This document shows positions 44,409 through 56,012 of a stretch of 64,000 nucleotides of DNA, piece after piece. The number at the start of each line of letters is the position of its first letter. Position 1 is the first letter of the stretch. The position numbers were made by a program, and so were the translations under genes. The stretch is from Coriolopsis trogii (taxonomy: Eukaryota; Basidiomycota; Agaricomycetes; Polyporales; Polyporaceae). Under the pieces are notes generated by a model. That model was not told where the DNA came from. It worked only from the letters and a program-made list of their open reading frames with translations, and did no database searches. The DNA lies in NCBI GenBank assembly GCA_020543525.1, contig JAHYIO010000031.1:124001-188000 (forward strand), in the 5' to 3' direction.

Positions 44409-45764
44409 ATGAGCACCGCTGCCTTACCACCGACTCCATCGACCCCCAGCGTCGGCGCCAGGCGCAAGGGCCCAAAGACCCTCCCGACACTCCCTCTATC
44501 CGCCTTTACGCCCCCCAACACCGGCACGTCCGACAAGTTCCCGCTTGCACCCAGCCCAAGTGCACTCCAGCCTTATGAGATCGTCGACGCCCACGTCATC
44601 TCATCTTCCGGCGATCTCTCTGCTTGGAAGTCACAAGCAGGCCAGAACCTTGGCGGTAGGATAAGAGGCGTCGTGGTCTCCCTTCACGGCGCGCAACCTT
44701 CGGAGGTAGAAAAGTTGGTTCAAGAGTGAGTGTCGTTTCAGTCTATTATGGATATCGCATACCGCCACCCGAGCGCAGCTTCAGGGAGACTTCGCGGGAG
44801 TCTGGTTGTTGGGATGCGTCGTTTACGCTTATCTCGCCTCTCTTAGGGTGTCCGCGGCATCATCCTCGACGCCCATCCTCGCCATCGCCGTTCCGTTCAA
44901 GCTCGAGGACGGCGTGCCTGCTTCGCCACCATCCTATCTCACATCGGGAAGCTCGTCGAAACCGACGATCGTCCTCTCCACCACGTTCACCTCCTCGTCC
45001 CAACCTGCGATCGATGCGCTCGCGTGGGCACTCGCTCAAGATTTCACCGTCAACATCGACATCCAGTCCGACCTCCAGCAAGACAGCGGATGGGACACCT
45101 TTGAAGACTTCCTGACGAAGGCGACCGCAAGCCCTGACGCCAAGGGCAAAATCGTTCTCTGTATGTATCCGTGCCGATCCCGGAGTCAGAGTCGATTGGC
45201 TCATTTCACACGACAGCGAACATCCTTCCGCCACCAGACGACTTCACGCTCCCAATAGTCAAGCTCCTCACGCACCCCGTGTATCGCAGCTACCAGAGCC
45301 ATACCGCCTCCCTGTCGCTCTTCTCCAACCTCTACGTCAACTTCCTCCCACCCGCCTGGGGCGCACCGACGCCACCCACACCGGCTCCCCCTCCCCCAGA
45401 AAGCGAGGAAGCGCAGGAGGCCCACGCAGAACGGGCCGCTTCTGCGAGCGAGAAGGAGAAGATCGAGTGGAAGCGGAGGATCAAGATGTACAGTGCGTGT
45501 CGTATGTGTTTTGTTCGCAGCGTGTCACTGACGATTTGTGGCTCCGCTGCAGTCGGTCCTGCTGTGGAGGCGTTCGGGTTCCAACGCATCCTGTTTGGCT
45601 CGTCAGCGGCAGCGCCCATCACGGGCTCCTCGCCGGCATCGAGCGCGGGGGACTGGTACGAGCTCGCGCGGGAATCGTTTGCGGAGCTCGGCGTCGAGTC
45701 TGACGCGATGGATGCCGTGTTCGGGCAGAACGCGAAGCTCGTGTACGGCTCGACCTCTCCATAG
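44409..45764 (+). CDS. Amidohydrolase-2-like protein
   Basis: 372 aa in four exons (44409-44725, 44847-45160, 45217-45492, 45553-45764), phases consistent. The N-terminus is Pro/Thr/Ser-rich, then YEIVDAHVI (DxH-like), GRIRGVVVSLHG and ILAIAVPFKL. The C-terminus (GFQRILFGSSAAAP, WYELARESFAELGVE, FGQNAKLVY) resembles the end of amidohydrolase-2 TIM barrels. The usual paired metal ligands HxH are not obvious, so it may be a catalytically altered member. The first intron is long (121 nt) for this region. Confidence 0.7.
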
Positions 45765-47353
45765 GGCGTACAATACGTCGGCTTCGGTATGTATCTTTGG
45801 ACGGGAATGCTGATGGAAAATTTGTAGAAATCCATGACTAGGCGCAGAGTAATGCCTGTTGTATTCTGTTGAACTTGTACGGAATCGGTTATTTATCGGG
45901 ACACAGCGCTGCAGCAATACAGACCATACTTTGAAACCGTTGATGACCACCTCGCATATAAAGCTTACATGGACAAATATTCAGTATAGGCTATTCAGAG
46001 GCGTCGTATATGGTCGCGAGGAAATGAGTCTGATCCAAGGCTTGTGATATGTGATACTCACTGTCTTCGAATTAGTGACGTCATGACTTACTGGAGACGC
46101 CGCTGCTCTCAGTCTCATTTTCTCGTTCTTCCTCCGCAACCGTCATGTCTCCCTCGTTGCTGTCCCAAGCATGCAGCATTCATTTGTACATACAGTGAAC
46201 TCAAACATATAACATGGTGAGCTTAATTACTTCGTGTCGCATATTCCAGCGATGGGGCGTCTCAGGGTGCGTGAAGTGTCGCGCATATATCTTGACGAAT
46301 TCGAAGTTTATGCCGGTACAGACTGGTGAAGCAGACCTGAGAGTCGGATGCTGAGGCGAAGTCGGAAGACGGTGATTAATCTATACAGCAACGTGCTGAG
46401 CACTATGTTCTCATTACGTGTCATAGCATCGACTACTCAAAGGCTCACAAAGTTCATGCGCACTGACTGCGTCTGCCCTTTAGAAATACTTGGATTCACT
46501 TCCAAGACATCTCCGGCGCATCTCATTGAAGCACGGGTCGACCATGTTCTAGGCTTCGAGGACGATCTTATGTCGTCACCTGCACTCGGAGCGGAGGCGT
46601 CTGCGTAAGGAGTTCTTGGGCAGATGATAAGTCGGCACGAGGCAAGACGTAGATCTCTCACCGCCCAAATCCGCTCCAAGCCTATCTCGCACTCATCAAC
46701 ACACTCTCCAGGAGAGACAGTTCTGCCTGCCATCCACGGTCATCCCATCTAGCTAGGCGCACCCATGTCCTCATTCTGGTTCGCCTCTCGAGCTCGATGC
46801 CGCCCATGCCTCCCGGCTCGGCTTCCGAGTCTTCCCCAAGCGGTAGTGTCCAGCACTCTCGGCCATCGACCTTGCTCACCTCGCCGTCTGTATCTCCTGG
46901 CATGCTACGTGACGTGTGAACGCTTGTCTCGTATGTCTGCAGGAGCAGTGCCGCGCGAGGCTCGTCTATCTTGCACCCCTGAGCCACCCGGTGTATAGAT
47001 AGAATTAGAGACAAACACCCCAATTGACTTGCGATCGCTAGCGACACGGGTCGAGGACGGTTGCCGATTGCACATGTCGAACACGTTGCGAGTGCTGGAC
47101 GGCTGAGAGCTCGCCTTCCCGGCTCCTCACGCGCAGAGGTTATTAACGCAGGCCCGCCCACTCTCCCAAGCCCGTCCTCTTTCTCCGTCTCGAGTTCCCT
47201 CAGTGGACCTGTCCATCGACCATTCCACACCGCCCTGAATCCAAAAGAGCCCGAGACAGAGCTTCGCGCAGCTCCAACGCGCCCTTCTGTGAACAGCTGC
47301 ACAACCCGCTTTCCCACTACCGCCCATTCTAGCCCCTCGGTGTTACCACCCTT
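45765..47353. other. Spacer, 1.6 kb
   Basis: Only scattered open frames. A 248-codon minus frame (46682-47428) overlaps the 5' end of the next gene and has no recognisable content. No repeat or element seen. Confidence 0.5.
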
Positions 47354-49380
47354 ATGCACGGCGAACCTAAAGCGACAAACGTCGATGAGCTCCCTCCCAT
47401 CCCTGTGCCACCGCCAGGTGCGCCCCACCTTCTTCCTCTCTCCCCCCCTCCTCGCGACACGCCCTCCCTTCCACCCTTGGATCAGGCGATGCCGCCGTCG
47501 CTGCTCAGCCCAGGCCTGAGCCTGCCACAGGGCTTCCTAACACCGCGGTCGTACAACTCCTTCTCGCCACCAGCCGTGCACACCCCAGGCGCCCACGAGT
47601 AAGTCCTCTCTCTCTTCCCTCCTCGCCTGAAGCACCCTGCCGCGTCATCCCCCACCCCCCTTCTGCGCGACGACGCTCACACGGGAACGTTCCGCCTCTC
47701 TGCGCAGCGTCGATCTGTTCAACGAGCTTCGAGAAGTGGCCGTCTCACCTACGCCGATACACGAGATCCTGCGGGATCCGGCGATCCTCTCCTCGCTCCT
47801 CTCCCATCGTAAGAAGCCGCGCCGCGCGTCGTCGAGCACGTACACGCCGCGGCTTGCGACGCCCAGTGAGGTCCCATCCGAGCGTGAGCGTGAACGTGAA
47901 CGTGAGCGAGACCGCGAACGCGAGCGAGACAGGTCAAGAGACCGGGACCGTGATCACAAGATGCGCGACGCCAGCCGGGAGCGGGACGGAGGAAGCATCC
48001 GGCCAAGCGACAGCACATCGACCACGACTGTCAAGCCGCGCAAGAAAGACAGGGACCGGGACCGAGACCGAGACCGGGAGAGCGACAGCGCGTCGATCCT
48101 CACCCAAGTGCTCGCGGAGGAAGAGCGGCAGGCGCGCCACCTCAAAGCCGTCCTCCGCCAAACAGGGGCGCGGCTCGAGGAAGAGCTGCGCCGCGCGGAC
48201 CTGGCCGAGTCGCGCGCGCGCACGGCGGAGATCTCGCTGCAGGACGTGTCCGGGAAGCTGACCGTGGCGGAGGCGGGGCGGCACCAGGCGGAGCTGGACG
48301 CCACGCGCGCGCACGAGGAGTCGCGGCGGTGGCAGATGCAGGCGGACGCGGCCGAGCGCGAGACGCGGAGGCTGCAGGCGGAGCTCGCGCGTGTGGAGCG
48401 GCTGCGGGCGGAGGTGGAGGAGGAGCGGCAGGAGGCGAGGGAGGCGGCGCGGGATGCGAAGCAGGCGTTGCGGGAGTGGCAGGCGCGCGAGCAGGGGCGG
48501 GAGGAGGTGCGCCGGTTCGAGCTGCAGAGGCGGTACAACGACGAGCGGGACGAGGGCTTCGAGGCCGGGCGGGCGGCTGGGTACGAGGCTGGGCGGCAGG
48601 ACGGGTATGAGGAGGGCCGGGACGAGGGGTACGAGGCTGGGCGCGCGGAGGGCTACAACGCGGGTCGTCTGGCTGGGTTCGAGGAGGGGAAGAAGGCGGC
48701 GTATGGCGTGCACGAGGACGTGAAGAAGGCTGCCTACGCGGAGGGGTACGAGGCCGGCTATGCACAGGGGCGCAAGGACGAGCGTGTGCGCGCGCTGGAG
48801 GCGTTTGACCGGTTCATGGAGTCGGAGATGGACCATCGTCAGCACCCTGGCCGCGACCGTGACCGCGAGGGAAGCGTCACCGAGTACGAGGTAAGCCATT
48901 CCGTGCTCGCTCCGGTGCTTGTGTCATGTTCATCAGTCCATTCTGCACTAGGAGGACGATCGCACGAAACGGTGGGTCGAGGCGACGCGCAAGATGCGGG
49001 AGCGCGACCCGTCTCCACGACCTCGGGCGAAGCAGCAGCAGTCCCAAGTCCAGATACAACCAAGCCCTCCTCAACTCCAACCGCCTCCACCTCACCATGC
49101 CATGACCCCGCCACCCCCGCCACGAGGGATGCCTGCGCCTGAAGCCGTGCCTCCCCCCTCGCCTGTACCGCAGCTCTACGCTCAGCCGGCGCCGCAGCAG
49201 CAGCAACCTCGCGGGGAGCAATCGCAGCCGCTCCTGCACGCGCCGCAGCCTGTGCAGGCTGCGCGAGACCCGTCTCCGGCACCCAAGCTGGTGTGGCTCC
49301 ACAGACCGCTGAACCACTACCGCGAGCCTACCCCGGAGGCAGGGCGGTCTCTCCCCATGATTCCCGAGCAGCGCGCGTGA
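47354..49380 (+). CDS. Coiled-coil protein with an (ER/DR)n tract and a GX3 repeat array
   Basis: 618 aa: exons 47354-47598, 47708-48890, 48952-49380. Layout: Pro-rich N-terminus; helix with PTPIHEILRDPAILSSLL (about 95-112); charged Arg/Glu/Asp tract (about 145-200); long Ala/Glu/Arg heptad-like coiled coil (about 210-355); then about twelve G-x-x-x steps (G[FY]EAG, G[YF]NAG types, about 360-408); then a Pro/Gln-rich tail. The GX3 array recalls the deca-GX3 segment of Yae1/Lto1-type proteins, but the rest differs. Function unknown; a scaffold is plausible. Confidence 0.75.
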
Positions 49381-49692
49381 ACGCGCCCTGGTACCGGCTG
49401 TGCGTTCGAACACGACCTGGAGTCTCTTCGAGATGCGTGTGCGCCTGCCCTGTGGGGTGCACGAGACAGTGCTGCCTGCATTATGTTATTGAGTTCGGCT
49501 CGGACCATAGACTCGCAATGAATGTATACTGAGGTGTGCCAATGCTGCGATAGTAGCTATATAGTCTAATGAACGGATGTGATAAATAGTTCCAAACTTC
49601 AAAATGTCGACCCCCGTAGTAGCACTTAGTACCTCGGACCCTTCTGTGTCTCGTACATCTGCAACAACGTCCAATGCAGCGATGCTCAGTGC

Positions 49693-52043
49693 TCAGCCTT
49701 TGAAGGGACGGATCAACAGAGGCAGCTGCCCCCGCTTTCCGGTCTCGGGATGGAGAGAGGGCCGCTGGATGAACGGGCCCTCGACCATGACCTCCTTCGT
49801 CGAGACCGCGGGCTCGAACTCGAACGTCCGGATGAGCGTGAACACGATGGCCTTCATCCTACATGGCGTGAACGCTCAGCGCAAGCCGACAAGCCAGGAG
49901 GAGGATACACGTACTCGACGAGAGAGAACCGGTAGCCGATGCACGCATGCGGCCCACCCAAGAACGTGAGCAGGTGTCCCCAGACCCCTGGCATGGTCGC
50001 GATCGCCTCCGGCGGGTTGTCCCAGCGGTCCGGGCTACATGCGCGCGCACACACACACACACCGAACGTCAGCCACACGTAACCCACAGCGCGAAAGGGC
50101 ACGAAGCGGGGGATACGCACTTGAAGTCGAGCGCGTCCGCGCCCCAGATCGCCTTGTCGGTGTGCAGCGCGAGGATGGGGATCGCGATCACGCAGCCCTT
50201 GGGCACCCGGAGCTCGTGCAGCACGTTCCCGCGCCCGTCCGTCACGGGAGCAGGGCTCCCGCTCAGCGGGATCACGTCCTCCCGCACGGCGACGCGCCGG
50301 CCGAGCGTGACGGGCGCGTGCAGGCGGAGGGTCTCGCGCACGACTTTGTCGAGGTAGGGGAGCGCGGCGAGCTCTTCCATGGACGGGGTCGACGTTGGGA
50401 CCGAGAGGAGCTCATCGCGGAGCTTCTGCTGGACCGTTGGCTTCTGGGAGAGGGCGTGGAGGGCCCAAGTGACCGCTGTGCTTGTTGTCTCGTGGCCGGC
50501 GACTAGGAACGTGGGGACCTCTGAGAGACAGGAAAGAAATTTTGGTGAGGGGGAAGGGTCCGGGACGAGACGAGACGGAGAGCGTACTCACGAGCGATCA
50601 CTTCTTCGTCGGTCATGCGCTGGTTGTCCGGGATATCTGCTGCCATGTTCGCCTTGATGAGGAGCGTGAGGAGGTCTCTGCCCTTGACGTCCTCCTTCCC
50701 GACTTGACCTGAGATGCCCTTTCCCTGGGCTGCGAGGATCGAGGCTTTGCGCTCAGTGATGATTTCCTGTCCGATGCGCCGCATGACGGCCTGTGCCGCG
50801 TCCTTCTTGACCGCACGCTTGTCCTTCTGCTCTTCGGTGTCAGTCCATTCTGCAGCAAACCGTCGAGTTATCCGACGAAACGCGTTGACGCACCCAGAGC
50901 CGGAGACCAGGAATCAAGTTGAAGACCGAGAGCTTGGCAGGAATGCTGGCCGCGTCACGGAACGCCCTGTCAAGTTCACTGGGAGGGACGTTCGGGTTTA
51001 GGGATTCGAAGGCATATCCGAATCCTGATAACCAAAGACTGAACATGCAGCAGCAAGGATGGCTGTTAGAGCGAGGCGTACCAGCGAGCCCAATCACGTC
51101 TAGAGCCAACTTGTTGAGACCCTCTCTGATGTTCACGGGCATACCGCGACCGACGTCATGGGTAGAAATCTGTCCGTTCCAGTAGTCGCACAGCTACGAC
51201 GAGCGGGTTGTAAGTACAGACGTCCCGATACGAGCAATCATACGCGTACGTTGTTGGCTTTCTCTAGGAAGATCTCAGTGAGATCTCGTATATGGGCTGG
51301 ACCGAATGCTGGGTTCTGAGGGAAGGTGACTGATAGGTTGAACGTTTCATATCGTATCACTGTGTTGAAGTACTGACCATGATTCGTTTCTGTGGTCATA
51401 TAAACTCAGCAAATGCACTGGCTGGTACACACAAATGGGAACCCACCTGTTTCCTGTGCTGTTCGCCTATTGGACACTCGAGAGGTGAGTCGCATATACA
51501 CAGCGAACAACGCGTGGTGCCATACCTTCAGCCACCAGTATACCTAAAATTAGAGGAAAAGTCAGCGTTGCGCTTACACGTGAAAATGTACTCCCTGAAA
51601 AAAGGAAGGCGTACACACCTTTCCCAAGCGTCCGTGCAAGAGTGAGACGAGCCTCGTCAGGCTTGTAGTAGTCCATAGTGCGTGTCAAGATATGGTTGAG
51701 CGCGGCATAGTCCGAAACGACCAATCGCGGGACCTACACCACAAATCTTAGTATGCGAAGCCATGCCTAGCACATACCCGCAGAAACGCACCATGAGCGG
51801 CCCCCATATCCGAAAAGTGGTCCCGTACTGCTCTCTCCATTCCCGCACGACGTGCGTGTGGGGCGCCGTAAGTTGCAAGACGTTCCCGGTGGCAAAGCTG
51901 ACGTTGGAAGGGCCTTTCAGGTGACGTAGGGATGAGCTGTAGTAGTCTGCGATTTTCCGTGCCAGCTTGAGGAGAACAACCAGGCCGATGCCGAGGAGGA
52001 AAACTTGGGTGCCTTCCTTGGCCCAGGTAATCTGGGAGGACAT
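49693..52043 (-). CDS. Cytochrome P450 monooxygenase
   Basis: 549 aa in twelve exons: 52043-51792, 51733-51619, 51543-51526, 51466-51447, 51389-51378, 51315-51250, 51193-51082, 51024-50894, 50829-50592, 50520-50121, 50034-49915, 49858-49693. An N-terminal membrane anchor ([15 protein letters not shown]) is followed by the B-C helix segment EQHRKQKRIMNPAF, the oxygen-binding motif AGHETTS, ExxR in [13 protein letters not shown], and the haem loop [10 protein letters not shown] with the ligand Cys. ER enzyme, substrate unknown; it resembles the expanded basidiomycete families. Three exons are only 18, 20 and 12 nt. The acceptor at 50830 is GAG rather than YAG, chosen for phase and a good CTGAC branch site. 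Confidence 0.92.
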
Positions 52044-53006
52044 GATGTCGTGACGAAGGTCGACCAGACCAGTACGAACTTGAGTTAGAGTCCAAAGGGG
52101 GCAAGGGGTGAAGAAGAATGAATATACCTCTCATTGAGGAGGCCGGTTATATAGATGCACCGTCTCGGCGCACTACCTCCTAGAGTCCGGCTATGTACTT
52201 CGAAACCATAGTACATGGCCCGAGCAAGGGGCGCCGGTGACCGATATCGCTTTCATCCATGGGAAGGAGAACCGTCTGCTTCAGGCCGAGATTCTCCGGC
52301 TCCGACGAAGAAAGTCGTTACAGCAGCCGTGAGGGTTTGTCTCACGGAAGAAGCGAGTCCGGATAGTATTTGCGGAGCGCCCAAAATCGTCAAATTCACT
52401 GTTTTCTGAAACCGCAATCAGCCAGCATGTTTATAGGGGTTGGTTAGTCAGGTCACGCCATGAGATCGACTCACCTTCGGATCTCTAGTAGATTTGGTCC
52501 CCGCATGGTGACAAAGCACTCGAGGACGATTACCGTAGGACCCGAGGTTTTACATGAAACGGCATAGCCAGTATTCATCACGGAGTATAGACCATGAGTT
52601 CTACTCGGAGACTCACGCCGAGAGCACACCGTGACGTACTGCAGTTGCTGCACAAATAGCCCAGCGGGTTCTGAGCGGATTTAGCACCTGATAGAAGCAC
52701 CTCAGGCTTCCGGGCTGTTGATGCTCGAGTTCATCAGTAGATCAGTCAAGAGCATGAGTTATGGCACGCCCTCATAACGAGTGCCACTGGACCACGCGCA
52801 AGGCTGTTGAGAAGAGTTCAGAGTACGGTAGGAAGAGACTCGCTCACAGTACGAAGCGCCGACGGATTGGCCTTTTCTTCTCACGGAGTATGATGCCGGA
52901 ATCGTGCAAACGTCATGTTTGGGCTTGAAGTAAATGCACCATGATGTACTGACTGTTCACTAGCAGTGTGTTTGGCTCCCTCCAGGCCGTTCTGTTTACG
53001 TGCAAA
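52044..53006. other. Spacer upstream of the P450
   Basis: Includes the P450 promoter. No other gene supported. Confidence 0.5.
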
Positions 53007-53640
53007 TCATGAGCGGAAGCTGCGCACCCTTATTCTTTTTGCTCGTACGCAAGGACGCTGGATTCGAAAGGGCCCCATTACCGCAACATCCTCTTCCAAG
53101 TTGGGTACAGCAAGTAGGATTTGAAGCGCCGTCATACTGATGCATATGTTAGAGAACATTACAGAGTCAGACGGAACACGACACAGTACGCATGTGGCGA
53201 GGGAGAAACGGTATCCTATGCAGACATGCGCCCCCCCCCCGATGAACGTGACTCGTGAGCAACTTGAAGTAGCCCCACATACCTGGTATGCTTGAGATCG
53301 CCTCTGGAGGGCCGTCCCACTTCTCGTGCCGTTAGTGAGCATGATAGGGAGCTGTTACTAAGAGACCGGTCGGGGAGGTCAATAACGATTCCTGAACTCA
53401 AAGGCGTCCGCACTCCAAATCGTTCGCGACGTGTGCAACGCAAGGATGAGCACTGCAAGGACTTTGTCACCTCCGCGGACATGGACCTGATGGTGCACGT
53501 TCCCCTGACTGTGAATAATGGAACCGCCAGGAAAAATTACTTCATATTTGGTCGCGACACGCACGATGGCGGTGGTGACGGGCGGAGCGTCTCGCGAACA
53601 ACCTGGTCCAAGTACGTCTCCTGTGCAGCCCTTCTCCACT
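53007..53640 (-). pseudogene. Cytochrome P450 3'-end relic
   Basis: The minus strand matches the intact neighbour from its ExxR helix to its C-terminus: YLDQVVRETLR, then VLAVLILALHTSRTIWSADAF, then [17 protein letters not shown] with the haem Cys. It is frameshifted by loss of about 10 bases right after RETLR and by an expanded run of G near the haem loop (C run at about 53228-53237 on the plus strand). Nothing P450-like is recognisable upstream of about 53640. It is a truncated paralogue, probably from tandem duplication. Confidence 0.88.
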
Positions 53641-53952
53641 ACCCATTCCTATCATTGCGCGCGCCCCGTTCAGTAGCAAAGCGGATCTTGTCACCGTGGT
53701 ATACGCGCGCGAATGGCATTGCCATGGCCCGGTTGGACGAAAGCTCTCAGAGATACGACATGGCCTGTCTGACATACCCGAGCCATGAACACACGAGGAC
53801 CTTGCGGGTGCAACGCTGGCGCTTGATCTTGAGAGGCGTCTCTTTCGCCCATCAAGTATGGGCCTTTGGAGCTGACCAGTCAGTTATACGTAAAGTCTCT
53901 CAGTATTCTGGAGTCAACCTCGACATTACACGTCATCCGGCATAGTTTCACA

Positions 53953-55444
53953 TCAGAGCTCGCTCTGACCCACCCCAAATGGATGCTCGAGGAGATCCGC
54001 GAAGTGCCGCTTCAACGTCTCTTTGTCTTTCCCGACACCCGAGAGGACAGCCGCCATAGATTCATCGCGCTTCTTACAGGCCTCGACGCCGCTGACGACA
54101 CGCATTTCTCCCTGTTGGCGCGCCTTCTTGACCAATTCGGATGTACGTGGGATGCGAAGTTGCTCGAAGTCTATGAAGATGGACGAGAGGGTGTCTGTGG
54201 TGGGCGGGGCACCGGATGGGTTGTGCTTGAGGAGGAGGCGGACGAGGTGGTAGACGTCTTCGAATGCCTGGTTCGCCCCCTGGCCAAGATGCTAGGCCGA
54301 TTGGGTTGCAGTTGAGTATCATGATCACGCGGGGAGGAGACAAAAACACTGACCGGGCTCGTAGGGTGTGCAGCATCGCCGATGAGCACCACTCTACCTT
54401 TGTGCCACGTCGTGAGCTCGGGACGGTCGTAGAGACCATATTTGACGATTCTGTCCGCACTACGAACGAGCTCTCCAGCACCGAAGGGCAGATGCGAGAA
54501 TAGGCCCTCCTTGAACTCCTGCTGACGGGCTTCGTCCATGTGGCGCCATGTCTCCTTTGCTTCTGCCTCCCTCTGAGTGATTCTAGCATTGTGAATATAA
54601 GCTATTTCTCCTCACGTGTAGATATACAATTAGTGATACGTACGCCCAGGATATTTGCCTTTCGTTGACGGGATAGCCGATCATGTGGAACCCATCCCCG
54701 TAAATATTGAACATGGCTGTTCCTTGGGAGTTGAACGTATCGGGATAAGGCGACACCCCTCCTGTCTGTGGAAGCCATAGCATCGGGCGCTGTCAGAGCG
54801 TCGGTGATAGAAGGAACAACAATATGGCAGACCTGTGTGAGCCCGGTAAACGTTGCTTCCTCCTTGCCAAAAAGGCAGATCCTGGTGTTGCTGTGCAACC
54901 CATCGCACCCAACGACAAAGCTGCCCTCGTCGGTGGCCCCGTTCGCAAACGTGACCTTCACGCTCTCCTCATGCTCCTCCAGCCCGATGAGCTGGTGATC
55001 AAAGACAACGCGCACACCGCGCTCCTGTGCGGCCTCAACGAGCGTGCGGAGAAACGCGGGCCTACGAACGCCCTCGAGGCCATGCCCGCAGAGTTCAACC
55101 AGAGAGGAGCGGAAACGGGCAAGCTCGTGCTCTTTACCCGGTAGGGCCGAGTAGGCAACTACTTCCTCGATCAGGCGGCGCTCGACTTTATCTAGCAAAC
55201 CAGGAATGAGGGCGAGGACGCGAAGACCGTTCGGTTGAAGACTGCGACGGCATCATCATGTCACCAATGGTCCGTACGAGCATGACAGAATGATGGACGA
55301 GGCTTACCACAGCGAGAGGCCCAAATCGGTAGGGGCCGGAGTCCGTTCGTAGACGACGGGATCATAGCCTTTGGCTTTTAGCAGCATCGCAAGGACTGGT
55401 CCAGCAATGCCTGCACCAACGACGATCACCTTTGTTATGGCCAT
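53953..55444 (-). CDS. FAD-dependent monooxygenase (salicylate-hydroxylase-like)
   Basis: 411 aa in five exons: 55444-55308, 55241-54833, 54765-54644, 54582-54354, 54291-53953. The FAD dinucleotide motif GAGIAG (about 9-14) is followed by the acidic YER at about 34. GCDGLHSNTR (DG motif) and GDAAHPTSPHLGQGANQAF (GD motif, completed across the exon 4/5 junction) define the aromatic-ring hydroxylase group. A membrane anchor is absent, so it is likely cytosolic. It lies just upstream of the P450 relic and intact P450, same strand; a shared pathway is possible but not shown. Confidence 0.92.
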
Positions 55445-56012
55445 TGTGTGACTGACGGTGCGCGTCCACTAGAGGGTAGAAGGTGTAGTGGTAGTGGAAG
55501 TGGAAGTGAAAGATAGCGGGTCCAAGTGCGATCGAGCACGACCTTATATGTAGTTGCGCTGTTTCTATCAGCGTACCACGCGCCAACATAAGCGCTCTCA
55601 GCCGTCATATAGAAGAAGGAAGCAACGTAGCGAAAGATAGACTCCGCACTACTTGCATGACTTGCGTCGGTTATGCTCTGGATCGTCGGTAGATTGCAAA
55701 CTCGACTCACCGCGAACTCTCAGGACGCTAGTTGACGAGTCACCTGCCATAATACTTCCACTGATTCATCACGGGTATTCCCTCAGTGACCGTTCCACTC
55801 CGTAGAGATGGAAGGACTCCCTGTTACCAATTGAATGCAGAGTATGTACGGCCAGGACCCACCTCCGTCAGTCTGCGATGGACTGCGCATGCTAAACCTC
55901 GTGTTGAAGATCATAAGCCAGACGTGAAATGATGATATCTTAGAGTCAGCAGGAAGATTGTCACTGTATGATTGCAGAGGCAAAGCCGCATACGCCTCCG
56001 CAGAGCTATAGA
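55445..56012. other. Spacer
   Basis: Promoter side of the FAD monooxygenase and 3' flank of the ATRIP-like gene. No further feature. Confidence 0.55.

Noticed and set aside
46682..47428. 248-codon minus-strand frame
   Set aside because: No recognisable domain, overlaps the 5' end of a supported plus-strand gene, and no partner exons found.
47934..48899. 321-codon minus-strand frame rich in Leu/Pro/Arg
   Set aside because: Complement of the Arg/Glu/Ala coiled-coil exon; composition is an artefact of the opposite strand.
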